DNA from: Siphonodentalium dalli
Lineage: Eukaryota > Mollusca > Scaphopoda > Gadilida > Siphonodentaliidae
Assembly (NCBI GenBank): GCA_032622095.1
Contig: CP136065.1
Location: forward strand, 59,765,094-59,829,093
Reading direction: 5' to 3'
Length of the DNA stretch: 64,000 nt
The position numbers and the translations under genes are program-made. The notes under the pieces are model-generated. The model made no database searches, had not been told where the DNA came from, and worked only from the letters and a program-made list of their open reading frames with translations. Of the stretch, positions 1-14,600 are shown piece by piece. How positions within the stretch are numbered: position 1 is the first letter of the stretch; the number at the start of each line of letters is the position of its first letter.

Positions 1-170
1 AGTTATAAAAGTATACATTGGAATGGTCTATTAATTATTCATCTCGAGGGGTTTTCAGGTAAAAAGCAGAAGGCAGCTAATAAGAGTACAGAAGGGGTCT
101 ATTATTCATCTGAAGGGATGTTCAGGAAAAATAAGCAGATAGCAGATAATAAAAGTGCAGAAAGTAGAAG
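1..170 (-). repeat. Family D fragment at the window edge
   Basis: Reverse-complement matches to Family D interior are visible: the TCTATTATTCATC and AGGGATGTTCAGG motifs occur twice in tandem, and the AAAGTGCAGAA end motif also occurs. Both ends of the element are missing. The fragment ends about 15 bases before the donor of exon W25. Confidence 0.5.
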
Positions 171-185
171 AGGAGATATACATAC

Positions 186-505
186 ACTGAGATCGAAAAG
201 AATAGATCCAAACTGTGTTTCCTTGGTAACACCATAGGCTAGTTCCTTGCTGTAGAAAACTGGTGGATTATCGTTGATATCTTTAATATTGATAATCAGC
301 AACAATAACGTTTGGTTTCCTTTGGTGCATGTTTGCACGGACGCCAAATCAACCGCTACGGGATCCAAATTGTAACAAATGTCTGAAGCCATGATAATTA
401 AATTAGCTTCTTTGACACCGTCCGTGCCATCATAATTCAGACTTTTGATGATCTCTAGATTTCCTGTTCGGGGATCTAGTCTAAAGTTATCCATGTAGTC
501 ACCAC
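186..505 (-). CDS. CDH23: Exon W25: EC26 and start of EC27
   Basis: The exon is 320 bp, entering with 2 bases and leaving in phase 0, acceptor CACTTCCAG, donor GTATGT. It encodes FRLDPRTGNLEIIKSLNYD, an EC26 with NYD in place of LDRE, a long insert with two Cys residues, the linker KDINDNPPVF and YGVTKETQFGSILFDLS. Human EC27 starts with a similarly degenerate TAGVATDAKVGSEL. The gene continues beyond base 1. Confidence 0.9.
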
Positions 506-2632
506 CTGGAAGTGATTTGAAAGTTATATATTTACAGTATTCATTAAAAATATATAATTTCATATACCAGCCTTGACGTTCAGAGAATGCACTGGCACAT
601 GATCTTTAATTCATCACCAGTGTGGCTCCCTTCATGAAAGGGTTAAATGACCCGCCACTGCAGCAAAATGTTATTTATATATGCGATAAGATGATTATTT
701 TGATCAATGATAATTCCATAAAAGTCGTTGACATAACAATATGTTAATCAAGTAAAGATCTATTCAAGTGAAAACAAGACATAAAGTGCTTAAAATCAAT
801 AGGATTATGATAAATTGTATTGTTTTGCTGTGTGAAGAATCAAACAAAGTTAACCCTTTCTATACTACAGTAATGCTCCCCGGGAGCTTTCCGATGAATG
901 GCAACAAGCCATATTTCCGACTAAATCCTGAAAAGTTACCCATAATTCTGCTGTGGTTAAGAAGTCGATTACTTAGGGCATTACTGTACTTATTGATGAG
1001 TAGTTCCCTTAGGAAATGTCAGACAAGAAGTTCAACAAACGTTTGTTGAACTTATTTTCTGAACATTTCCCTCCAATAAATAGGAATCCTTCTGCACTTT
1101 TATTATCTTTTTGTCATACTGTCGTCAGTTTATTTTTCATGAACATCCATCCAATTGAATAATAGAACATTCCATTATTATGGGAGAATCCAATTAGTAT
1201 AGAAAGGCTTAATCTGGCTATGCTAAACAAATATCCTCAGAGCAAAACAGCATAGTGTCAAGCCTGAATATAGTGTCAGTCATTTGCAGAATGAGGTCCC
1301 CAGAGGAATAATTTGGTGATGCTAGCCTGCTGTATGGGATATCATCACTAAATTCACCCTCTGGGGACCTCATTCTGCAAATGATAAGACACGCTATTTG
1401 CAGGCTTGAAGAGGGCCTCTCAGTTCTCAGATACAGTAATGCTCTAAATAATCAACTCCTTAACCACAGCAGAAATATGGGTAACTTTTCAGGATTTAGT
1501 CGGAAATATGGCTTGTTGCCATTCATCGGAAAGCTCTCACTCGATGAATGGCAACAAGCCATATTTCCGAATAAAGCCATCAAAAATTACCCATAATTCT
1601 GCTGTGTATAAGGAGTCGTTTATTTAGGGCATTACTGTACTTACCAACCAAATAGTAGCAAATAACACTGTTATCTTGGTCAGAGTCAACATCAGTCGCA
1701 AATCCCTGTAGATTGCTGATGGTGACATTTTCTGTTTCCTCAGCCACTTCTAGCTTCCTTGGAAAATGGTTGCAGTCAAAGACCGGTAACTGATCATTAA
1801 GGTCGATAAGATTTATAGTCAAAGTTAAGTCTTGCTCATACTGTTGAGGTGTTCCTTGGTCTGAAGCAATAATCCTGATCTGTGAACAAACATTTGTTAA
1901 TTTTTAAATTCATTTTGTATTCTGCAAGAACACTAAACAGTAATGCCCTAAGTAATCGACTCCTTAACCACAGCAGAATTATGTGTAACTTTTCAGGATT
2001 TAGTTGGAAATATGGCTTGTTGCCATTCATCGGAAAGCTCTCCCCGAGAGCTTTCCGATGAATGGCAACAAGCCATATCCTGAATAGTTACACATAATTC
2101 TGCTGTGGTTAAGGAGTCGATTACTTAGGGCATTACTGTAGCTAGGCACTCATCAGTGTAACCAAAAACAATGATTAGATCTGTCATATAAATGAAACAA
2201 ATCAAATAAACGTACAGGCCTCAAAATATGGTGCTAGACAATTGCAGAATGAGGTCCACAGAGGGTGAATTTAGTGACATTACCCTGCACAGCAGGCTAG
2301 CATCAATAAAATTCACCCTCTGGGGACTCATTCTGATTAGGCCTCATCTTTATCTTTATAATAAAATTAACAAGTTTTTTAGTTTCTTTACAAAGTTTCC
2401 TTTCTTTTTTACTATAGTCTCTCTATATCCCAAAATTTGCAGAAGACACATTACATAATTGAGGCGTCCAATGGGTGCACATCACCATCTTCACCATCTG
2501 GGAACTTAACCCTTTGAGTGCCAGGTCCGATTTTTGTATCAACCCATATACCCTGTGCCAATGCATTCTCTTATATATGCGAGTCGACCATAGGTCGCCT
2601 CGCATATATAAGAGAATGCATTGGCCTAACAA

Positions 2633-2663
<31 letters not shown>

Positions 2664-5600
2664 TTTTTTACAATTTTAATATATTTTATTATATTCTTTA
2701 ACAGACTTATTGTGTAGGTTTAGGGCCGATAATATCGGCCCCTGGCACTCAAAGGGTTAAATCTGAGTCTTTGTCTCCAATAGCAGATGAGACGATGCAG
2801 AATGAGGTCCCCAGAGGATGAAGATGGTGATGCTAGTCCATTGTGGGGGGGTGCGCTACTAAATTCACCCTCTGGGACCTCAAAAACGCCAGCCATCGCG
2901 TCCCATTTTTCGAAAGGATGTTTGCCAAATTATCTCCCTTCGGCCCGGTAAATATATTAGCCAGTCTATCAGGCTAGATTTGCATCTTACGTGCAACAAC
3001 TTTCTAGGTAGTCTTCCTTCCAATGAATTGGGAGATGGGCAGTAAATGTATATTAATTTATTTATGGAAGGTCATATGTTCGAGGCACATGGTTTTCGGT
3101 GATGAGAAGATCCTGAGAAACGAACTATTTTGTTTATCTGGCCTTATGCTATTTATTTATAGTGTACCTGGTAAGTCTCTTTCTGTTCCTTGTCAAGCCT
3201 CTTTTTATTTGTGAGTAATCCAGAAGAGCTATCTAGATCAAAGTACTGCCAGTCTGTCTTCCCGCTCTCCTCTACCAGGCTGTATACTATTTTCCCATTG
3301 TTACCAAAATCAGCATCCGTAGCCTGGATTAGAATTATCTCTGTACCTATAGGTTGCTCCTAAATAGAAGAATAACAGACAGTTTGAGCACCTGGGGTAT
3401 AAAGAACATTTCTCAGTAAATTTGAAAATTTAATACAATCAATAATTGAATATTATTAAGTTTCCATGGCAACCATTATATCATAAAATAAAATGGCTGA
3501 CAAATTCATGAATCAGGCTTAAAATTTAGCATTTTGTCTGACTGCAATCATATTTAGACATTAAATCATCTATATGTAGAATTAGAATTATTCGTAAAAA
3601 TAGCAAAAAAAACCTTCAACATCAGATCATGCTATTAGGGCATGAAAAGTAAATTTCCATTTCTGGAGCCAAAAATTCAGAAAAGCATGCATGTGTGCAG
3701 TAACTGGGTTTAAAGTCATCCCTGGTGACCTCAGCATCAGTTAGGTCTGGGTTTAATTTCAGTTGTCTGTGGCCATTATTACCCAAACAAATGTTCATAA
3801 AAGTTAGTTGATAGATTCCATGTGATTTATTTAGTCAAAAATCACCCAATAAAGTATCATTGATAGATTTTTTACTGAGTTTGCAAACGCGATACATCAC
3901 CTATTTAACACATGTTTGAACATATATAGTTACCAATAACAGTAATAAGTCAGAGATTTAAATCAGCAAATAGTTTGATCTCACATTCACACATGTTTGT
4001 TTAAAAAATACACAACAATTATTTTGTCCCAATAAAAAATTTTCCCCAAAGATCAAACGCGAATAAAAAGGTTGCACGCACGGATTTTCAGGACCATGTG
4101 CACAGGCATGAGAAATGAGAAATTTACTTTTTGTGGCCTTATATTTATTACATGATCCTACCTTTATTCCATTCAATAAACCCATTCTATAAATTGTGAT
4201 ATTAAACGTTGTTTCATAAAGAAAATAGTGCCAGGTGACCTTTGACTTCCGGTTTGTCGTCTGTTTACATTCCGTACTCTATGTGTCAAAATACTATGGC
4301 TTCCATTATTTTTCTAACAAAACTCTGACGAATGAAGAGTTTGAAAATTTATTTCATTAAATATACACCATTAAATTTTTTCTTTACCTGAACAAACAAT
4401 GCATAGTTACATGAAACGTCATTGCCGGCCTTATAGAAGCCGATATTAGTTTTCATTTCCCATTTGTTGATTTAAGTATGTTTTATCGAGGTTTTGGATC
4501 ATGTAATAAATAGAATCTACAACTCGTCCCCAGTTTATAGTGGAATTTATATAAACTCATCCAGTAAATTAGGTCTGGACCTAATTTACTTGACTCGTTT
4601 TGTAAATTCCACTATAAACTGGGGACTCGTTGTAGATCCTCTATATACAAAATTAAATCAACATACCTCTTGTCTTGTTATGGTCGCAGGATTTGTAGCC
4701 GGGTTTGTAAAGTTGGGTTTATTAGTATTCACGTCCACAATCTCAAAGTAGAATGGCATAGTGCTTGATCGAGCAGAATTCCCATTGTCTGTTGCTTTGA
4801 TGGTTACATATCTCAATCCAATAGATGATTCCAAAGAATTCTTCACTTTTATTTCACCAATATTTAAACCAGCAAGGGTCCCTATCTTCAAAAGATTTGT
4901 AGCATTCGTTGGTTCAACGAGACTGAATGTCACTCTGCCATTATTTCCGTTATCAGCATCTGTGGCCAGAATTTGGGTTAAAACTTCATCAATTTGCTCT
5001 GTCTTCAGTATGCTTGGATAATTTGTTTGATTTGTGATAACAGGAGCGTTATCATTGATGTCGACAATGTCGATGTAGATTCTCATCTCTTTTGAACGTT
5101 GATTCTTTGGATCGTTGATGTTGTCTGTCGCTGTGATGTATAGTGTATACCTTGGATTATTCTCTCTGTCTAGTGCACCAGAAACAGTAATCCTGCCCTA
5201 AAATACATCATAACAGAATTGGATACAAAATGGTTGTAAAGATACAAATGATCTCAAATCTTTGAAATAGATCAGGTAAATCAAATTTGTTGAGAAATGT
5301 TCATTCGCATATGTTGCATCAAGACTATGGAATTAGCTAACAAACATTCGTCCAGAGTACTTTCGAAAATTAAAAAAACCTCTTGAAAACACACTTGTTC
5401 AGACAAGTTTATGGATAACTTCTATCATTAAAATATCGCGTTTTTACTGCACTTGTTTTCCTGTCAATATGTTTTTAGTAATTATTTTAGTAAACACTGG
5501 TCTTAGATAACTTTTAGGTCAATATTTGCTTATGTTTATATGTTTTGGGATAGAATGTAAAGTCTTTCAGAGAATTGTATATGGATTTTTTGCTTCATAA

Positions 5601-8600
5601 AATAAATTATTGTTATAAATCCTAACATTTGTCACCTTTGTGGATCAAAATAAGTCAATGAATATATGAAATACTCATGTATGACCTATACAAGCCTGTA
5701 AGGGTTAAAAAAATATGTTTTTTTCCACTAAATGGTTAGTATATACTGGGTTGTGATAAAGTATTGAAGTATTATCAAATTATACTGAAATTACAGATAT
5801 CATTTCATGCAGGAACTTTGCATAGAATTACAACTTATACAGAAATAGACATGATTTATTTGTTAAATAACAAAGAATACATACTTTCTTTAGACAAGAG
5901 GATCTTTAAGTATTAAAGGCCAATTTATAAAACCTCACACACATGTATTATAAACCTCACACACATGTATTATTACAAACAAAATTCTTCTACTTGTCAA
6001 AAATTCTTCTGATTATCCACTTGGCAACCAATGACAACTCACGGTTTGAGGATCGATGCTGAATTCATTCCCATTACCATCATTTTCCACGCTGTATGTC
6101 AATGTTCGAAAATCTCCCTGATCATCATCTGTGGCCTCGATTTGAGCAACAAATGTGTCTGTCGTTGCATTCTCATCAACACTATATGTTGTCTGTTGTG
6201 TCGTAAATACAGGTTCATTATCATTGATATCTAGCACAGTAACTGTGATTGTTGCTGTGCTTGACAATGCTGGGGAACCATTATCGATGGCTTTGATTGT
6301 GAAGGTCATCAAATTCAATGTCTCCCTGTCCAATCGCTTTGCCAGTGAAATAGTACCTAAAAGAAAACATAGTCGTATAAGAGAGATGTATTTTATCCCA
6401 AAGGGTTAACCAGATGCGTGGATTTAAACCAGGAAATTTGTAGAAACGCAACATGTTTGGTAGCGAGATATTTCACTGACATAGATCATTACGTCATACC
6501 GCATGGAATTCCACAAAAGTAAGCTATATAATGACGTGGCGAAGTACTTAAGAGGAATTTACAACATAATCATGAAGTACAAGAATTTTGGCTATAAATG
6601 TTATTTATATTATGAATCAATTGGAATAATTCTCGAGCAAGAATTGGGAATACTATATTTTTACCGGTAGGGATGAGCGATGCGGTTGGTGTTAACTTTC
6701 TTTCCAATTAATTGACCAGTGAAGACGGTCCGGATTTTGAAAACCCTCCCTCCCTCCCATTTTCGTTTGTGTTGTTGGAGTCCACACAGGATTTATGTCT
6801 TTGCTTTTTTGCTTATAGGCGGTTATTGCACCTCACAAATTGTATATCACATGTTTGTTTTTGTTATTACTACCATCGATTGTATCGGCTTCCTGTAATT
6901 ACTTGTTTTTTTCTAAACACAGGTTGCTAAAAACGCATTTCCATTGTTTGTCTTTCATTTTAACCCTGTGGGATAAATACAGATGAAAATACACTAAAAC
7001 ACACGAACCCCCACTTTATGACAAAATCATATACTGTGAACAAAGAAATTCAGAAAACAGTTAGCCACATAGCACTAACAAGAACTGTGCAAACTTTCAG
7101 TATGGTTGGTTGGGTAGTGTTTAACCCTTTGAGTACCAGGTCGATTTTTTTATCAACCCATATACCCTGTGCCAATGCATTCTCTTATATATGCGAGTCG
7201 ACCATAGGTCGCCTCGCATATATAAGAGAATGCATTGGCCTAACAATTTTTTTTTACAATTTTAATAATTTATTCTTATATTCTTTAACAGACTTATTTT
7301 GTAGGTTTAGGGCCGATGAGATCGGCCCCTGGCACTCAAAGGGTTAATTAGCATTCTTGTAACTGCTCCACTGTTATTTTTTTTCACAAATTACTGAAAC
7401 TTCTATGTAAAGGTTTCTTTCATTTGTGGTTAGTACAGTATTGCATGGACAGATATATGGTTAAAGATGTTTTGTTTATGCAGAATTATTATGCTGTTAT
7501 TGTCCCTGAAAATACAGAAAAATATTAAATGAGTGAACAAGAGCATCGCTAGGGCATGGCAAAATAAACCCATGGTAATTTCAACAAAGGGCCATAATGA
7601 GTAATCCATATGCCAAATTTGAAAACAAACAGATAACTATAACTAAAGCTGTCACCCGGAAACCAAAATAATCGTCAAATTATAAGTCAACAAGAACCAT
7701 AACTCCAGTTAAAATAGGCGGAAGGAACCCAAATTCAAACTTGACCTGTATTTTCATATGAGTAATCCATATACCAAATTTGAAAACAATCAGATAACTA
7801 AAACTAAAGTTATCACCTGGAAGCCAAAATAATCGGCAAATTCTATGTTGATATGGACCATAACTCAGGCAAAAATTGGCGGGCCAAATCCAAATTTGAA
7901 CCTGACCTGTATTTTTATGTGGCAAATCCACATACAAATTTTAAAACAGTAAGACAACTAAAATTAAAGTTAACATCCGGAAACTAAAATAATTGGCAAA
8001 TTCTAAATCGACAAGGACCATAACTCCGGTAGAAATTGACAGGTGGAATCCAAATTTGATCTTGACCTGTATCATGGGCTAGTAAACTCACTTACCAAAT
8101 TTCATTCTTTTAAGTTCCGACTTACTATACTAATATAAAGTTATCATCCAGAAACGAAAAAAGCGAACAGACAGACAGACAGATGGACCAATAACATAAT
8201 ACATCCGATGAATGGCAACAAGCCCCGAGAGCTTTCCGATGAATGGCAACAAGCCATATTTCCGACTAAATCCTGAAAAGTTACCCATAATTCTGCTGTG
8301 GTTAAGAAGTCGATTACTTAGAGCATTACTGTACTCTCTGATCAGCAGTTAATTGATTCCCAAAGAATCCTTATCAGAATATTCAAAAAGCCATAAATAT
8401 TTTTCAACCATATGAGCTGAAATTCTCTACCAATGAACAGCAGTATGAATACATAGCGTGTTTTTCTGCATTTTGAATGCTTATATTATCTGAACATCCC
8501 TCTAAATGATGAAGCATGGAACATTCCAATGTATATGTTTAGAACTGAATGTGTAAACACATTCAGCAATTTAATTAGCCTGGAGTTCCTTTAAAGGGGG

Positions 8601-11600
8601 ACTGTACCCTAAATCAAGCTATTTATGGGACCATCTCCTATTATACTCAACAGAACATATGCAACAAATGAATGAATTTGAGCCATGGATGAGTGCAAAA
8701 TACACTCATGTTCTCTACGAACAATGCAAACAACATGGTAATTATAATGAAAATGAATTTATGACTGGAGTCAATGGCCGAAATTAGTGCATTATAAACC
8801 TCACCTGCTGAGCTCACGGAGAATGAGTTAGTGGCATCTGAGTCCATCTCAAACACGATCTGGTTATTGTCGGCATCAGTCGCAGAAACCCTCAGCACCT
8901 CAGCGTTCTCCAATAATCCCTCCGAGACATAGATTGTATATGTGTCATTTGGTAGAAACCGTGGTGAATTATCATTATAATCCAGTATGGTGATTGACAA
9001 AGTTCCTGAAATATGCATGAAAATTCGTTAATAATAATAATTGATCCTTTGATGCATAATCCGAATTAATGTTCCCAAATGACTATTTCTTTGGCTTCGT
9101 GGGTGAAAAATATTTGATTTGAGTCGAGGAACCCACCACCCACCAAAGCTCAGATATCGATTATTGAAATATGTTATTTCTCGAAATGTGTAATTATTTG
9201 TGGCCCAGAAAAGAGTCGTCATACCCGATGGTCTTGGAGAAAATTGCAGATGAAGATGGATAACTATAAAACCAAGTGGTAATATGGCCAAATTTTGTGA
9301 TACACAAGTGATAATACGGCTATATTTCGTTGAACAACATATTGATAAACAACACGTTTTGGGAAATTTTATAACAAAAGTTGACATCAGTTAGCATTAT
9401 TTTGTTGTAATTAATTGATTCTGATAACAAAAGCGTATTTTAAAATGTTGTTGTTGTAACTTGATGATATGGGGACCTTTTGATCGGATTGAGTACCTTT
9501 AAACAAATTTTGCAGCAGTTAGTTACAATGTGTGGAACAATCATTTACCCGAAACCGACATGCTGCTAGCATGGGGCGCAACTTCCGATCGAGCATTTCT
9601 GCTCCAAGCCAGATACTTGGGTTACGGCTAAGTTTCTCACAACAATTGCAGTACTAAGTCATGATGTTACGAGTTGAGCATGCTAACCAATCGATCACCG
9701 CAACACTATATATACTAGACGAGGTTGGCGTAGGTACATCAAGCCTGATCTGAGTTGAGTGACATCTCAATGTGCCATTCCGATCAATACATGGCCATTT
9801 GATAAGAAATGAGAATTTGTTTGTGATGACTGAACCAAGCATATTAGAAGCAATGAACCAGGGTTTCTGCTAGAGTAAAATTATTGGGTCCGTTGGATAT
9901 GACTGGCCAACCATGGTTCGGCTAGTCATAGTTGATTTTTTTTAATTTAATGGCCAAAAAAAACTCATTTCCTTGTGACTGGGAAGATCTAGATACTTTT
10001 TCTAAGTAATAAATTCATTAGAAAGCTGTATTTGTCTATATATCCCCTAAATAGATTGAAATTTCCCATAGACTGGAGTCGGGACAAGGCAAGCTGCTAA
10101 AATCAACCTTATCGAGTCGCTGCGTGTAATAAAAACCAATAGAGTGTTCCTTTATGAATTTTCAGCTTACATATGTACATGTAAATTGCAATTGGCCACA
10201 ACAAGCGCAAGCTTATCATATGGAAGGTGCAAGAATCACATGTAATAAACACCTACGGAGGGTCTAAGACACATTATACTGAGGTGCCCAATCAGGATAG
10301 ACAATAGATCACACCAACATCGACGAAATCTCGGCCGTGACGAGAATGAGACTTACAAAATGTTACCAATGGAAAACTTATGAAATAAATGTTTGTCTTT
10401 ACATCTATTTGCCCAAACCATTAGATGAGATGAGGGTTGTGGGGTATAGGCGGGTATTGAGGATCAAATCGGCAGACTAATGTGCACAGCGGGAGATTAA
10501 ACTGGTCTGTCGGCATGCTAATTTACCGGTACGAGGAAATACTGACTCCAATTATATTTTTTAGTCATCAAAAGTGGTAAACCCTGAATGAACACTCATA
10601 CTGAGTCTGGGCTTCCATTAATCTTATATATATACGCCAGTACCAGTGATCATATATGGTCACATATACAATGTTGGAGGAAGAGCATTGTGCTGCTCGA
10701 AATAGAATGACAGATCTGTTCTGTGTCAATATTTGAACCCATGTTCAGACTAATACAATTCCCAGTACTCGGTGAAAGGGCTTCCTTCCTTCCCTGTAGC
10801 CGTGGTGGTAAAAAATAAGTCATGGATAAGATCATCGCAGTCTGGGCTAGACGAGGTTGGCACGGGCTCGAACCCCGACATGGGCAAAAATCAAGACTGA
10901 TTTTCAAGCTTGATCTGAGTTGAGGGACATCTCAATGTGCTATTTCAATTGCTACATATCGCCATTTCGATAAAAAATGAGAATTTGTTGATGCTCAATG
11001 AACCAAGGACATTTGAAGCAATTGCTTCCTCCTTAGAGAATGGATTGTATTTTTTTTTATAGAATAACAATACATGGAATATCACACACATACATATTAG
11101 CATCAGATATTTCAAGAGTGGGAGGGGAAACTAACACACAGTCGTAAGTAAACATTCTCACACTCTTCATTTGACCTGGTGTCATCATCTGAGGTGTCGT
11201 GTTTATATGTCAAATAATATGGAAGATTGGGCACGATCCAAAACACAACGCTGTGAACAGTCAGGATATGTCAAACAGATATATATGTTGGCACTGTTAA
11301 GATATTTATTGTTCCATATTTATATTGGTGGCATGGAGGTATAATACAGCCTGGATGCCAGGGGGAGACCTATGTTAATAGAGTTGTTACCCTTTGTTCT
11401 AGTGTGAAAGTAATTCATTGCCAACAAAATATTTCATTAATTACGAAACATCAATCAATGGTTCGCGATATTTAGACTTTATATTCTAGCGGTAGTATAT
11501 TCGATATATATTCAACCGGCTTTTAAAGTGTTGTATCTACTATCGGGTTTCATTTCCAAATGCTCTATTCATTAGAAGCCATTTGGTATCGAACATATTA

Positions 11601-14600
11601 TGTTCAAGTCTGCAGTATGCATCATATTTTTCGCAATTATACCAAAAGTTGAGCTCTGCAATTAAACCATTCATAGATAGTTGGTTCGTTGTAAATTCTG
11701 TTCTACATAAATAGTTTTTAATAATAAAATTTAAATAATTTGTTCACTTACTCATGTTTCTGAGAATCATTGTCGTTTTTGTTAAAGGAATGAATTTTTT
11801 TGTTGAAATTATCCATTTGGAAACTTTGTCTAGGAATGATTGAACATGCGGACATTCCCAGTATATGTGCCATATCGTTTCTTATGAATGGATTATATTT
11901 ATGTCATACCTGTAGCTGTTTGATCTGCTGGTTCATAAGCTTTTGTGTCTCTAGCTTCAATCTTAATCACCACTCTCTCAGCTGCTTCTCTATTCAGCTC
12001 CGATTGCACAAACACCTGAGCTGATGCTGGTTCAATCCCAAAGTAATTCTGTTAAAAAAAAAAGTTATCAAATAAATAACCCTTTCATTATGGGAGCTGC
12101 TCTGGTGCAGCATTAAAGATCCTGTCCTATAGGGAGCCTCCCATTTATATAAGACAATGCACTGGCTTCCAGGGTCAATGTAAATATTGTTCGGCCAATG
12201 CATTCTCTTATATATGCGAGGCTCACTATGTGAGACTAGCATATACAAGAGAATGCATTGGCACAAGGTTTTCGCAAAATTTCAGGAAGCTCCAGTCATG
12301 GAAGGGTTAAGCAAGACAAATGTGACAATATTAGTAACCAAATTGTAATTTCAATCACAGTTCTTCAGGTTATTTTGTTGATCATAATAACCACAAAATC
12401 ATCAACCCACTAGAAGCACACCATGCATCTGATGACCTGGCAGTATGTTGTACACTAGATCATGCAATGAATCTCTACTCCAGCAATGCACCGTAGAGAT
12501 CTTATTCCACAAGACCAAAACCCTTTTTTTATTATTTTTTATTGATTAAGAAGAATAACAACAAAGAAAGAGACAAAATACATTCACTCATTCATGCTCT
12601 CAGTCCAAGACATGGAAGAGTTTTGCTCTTCCATGCCCTAGCCTACTTTCTTACCTGTGACGTGCAATTAAAAATATTTAAAGCCACACAGTGTGTAAGG
12701 ACAATTTTAACAATCATCGTTCAACTTAAAAGCAAGACCAATAACCGATACTAGGTACTACATTGATATATTTTTCTGAAATGGACTTTCTTTAGCAACA
12801 ACAATGGTGATAAAAAACAATAGATTATTTTTTTGTCTTCAGAATAACATATTTTCTTAATTATAATACCTGTTCCTTAGTAAATGTAGTTCACTGTAGG
12901 TGAACGTACCAACTTGAAGTTGCATGATTAATTGGGCTTCGTGGGCAATCATGGAATTTTCCCCGGGTAATCAATTCCATGTTTATTGCCATATCGACTG
13001 AAAAAAAGTTACCAAAAAGCATCTCGAGCTGGGACCACACACTGCTGTCAAGTAGTTTACTGAGGAAGAAATATTAACAAGGAAATATATTCTCTGCCTT
13101 GTTTGTTCAATGTTATAAAGTTCCCTGTCAGAACACAAAACAGTTCCCAGGTTTTGTACTGGTAGAATATGATCTCTACAGGCATAGCCATGCAAAGGAG
13201 ATTTTCATGGCATGATTTACTTATATGCATACTTGAAATGAGAGGTATATATTGTCCTCTTATTTTCTTGTTTCAAATTGACAGTTCAGCACTGCGTCAT
13301 AATTCCCTCTTGAAGAAAACTCTAAATTGGGTAAAATGTAAATATTATTTCTTTCATTAAGACCGATCTAACCATATAATCTTTTTTTATTTGTTTTTAT
13401 TTTTATTGAAGACAGATATAAGAGGAAGATGACACAGAAGGACATATTAGAGTAAAGATGTAAAGATACATTGAAACATTGAATATTTATTCACTCACAT
13501 TTGCACACTCACATGTGATGTAGAGCCTCAATAAACAGAAAAATATATCCCAAACTTTATGTTGCCACTATGTATACACAGAGTTTCCGCCAGGCCGGCT
13601 GCGGGTCCGTCACACAGACCCATTCCCCTCGCAGATGATCTGTTTGATTCATGCATGTACCAAATTTCAGTAGCAATATGTCGTAAAAAAAATCTGGCTG
13701 CAACGGGAGTTAAACAGAATACTGGTGAAAAAGCGGGTCAAATAGCGACATTAGATACAGCGTAATACATGTCGCGGTAACATCAAAGAATGCCGGACTG
13801 TTGAGTACGGATGTTTTTGTGCACGGGATTCCATGGATGAAACTACTCAGGCTCGAAGACCCATGTGCTATCGTACGATTACATAATTGGATCAAAGAAC
13901 ACCCAATTGCTGAGTCGGGACATTTTTATGCACTGGATTTTCGTGGATGAAACTACTCAATGTTGATCATTTATCTTATTGCTGTATTATCATTTGTTTT
14001 GAGTTTGATGTCAGTGGGATTTTGTTGAGTATGCATGGCAATATACGCATAATAATCAACATTGCTGCACAAACCCTGCAGTATGACGTCACAGCGCACA
14101 AAGAGTTTTACGATTGACAGAATACATAATCTGTCAGTTTCATTTTCACGGACGCTACTTGAAATTCTAAAAAATACTTTATTCAATTCTCCTGAAAAAT
14201 ACATGTGATTCTCTACGTGTTGATTATTATGTGTATATTGCCATGCATACTCAACAAAATCCCAAAGTGATTTATTTCACAATAATACGGAACCTGTCCT
14301 GTCTTTATAGCGGGAATTCATAATGACAACACCATTCATTTGAGCCATATTACACGCATGGAGGATAAACACAAACACATACCCCCCCCCCCCCCCCCCC
14401 CAATATGGAGATAAAGTCAAAGTACGGTCAATAATAGTTTCGTTGTCCCGCCTGGGTCCCCAAGCACAATCAACGACGCACATGTTCACATTTCCCGCCG
14501 AAACTCAATTATATTTTATAAAACGTTGGCTAAAACTCTGTTCTATAGCTGCGGTCGATTGTCAGTTGTTGGCCTATACAGACTATTGAACAAGCTACAC

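Noticed and set aside
7540-8180. Regular repeats considered as a CRISPR array
   Set aside because: Units are degenerate along their whole length and there are no unique spacers; this is a eukaryotic tandem repeat.
14080-14100. TGACGTCA-like sites as a cAMP-response promoter
   Set aside because: They occur within a duplicated segment of an intronic element and there is no gene start nearby.
14382-14401. A 20-base poly-C run, and another of 16 bases at 51969-51984
   Set aside because: Simple repeats, each inside a mobile element; no further structure.
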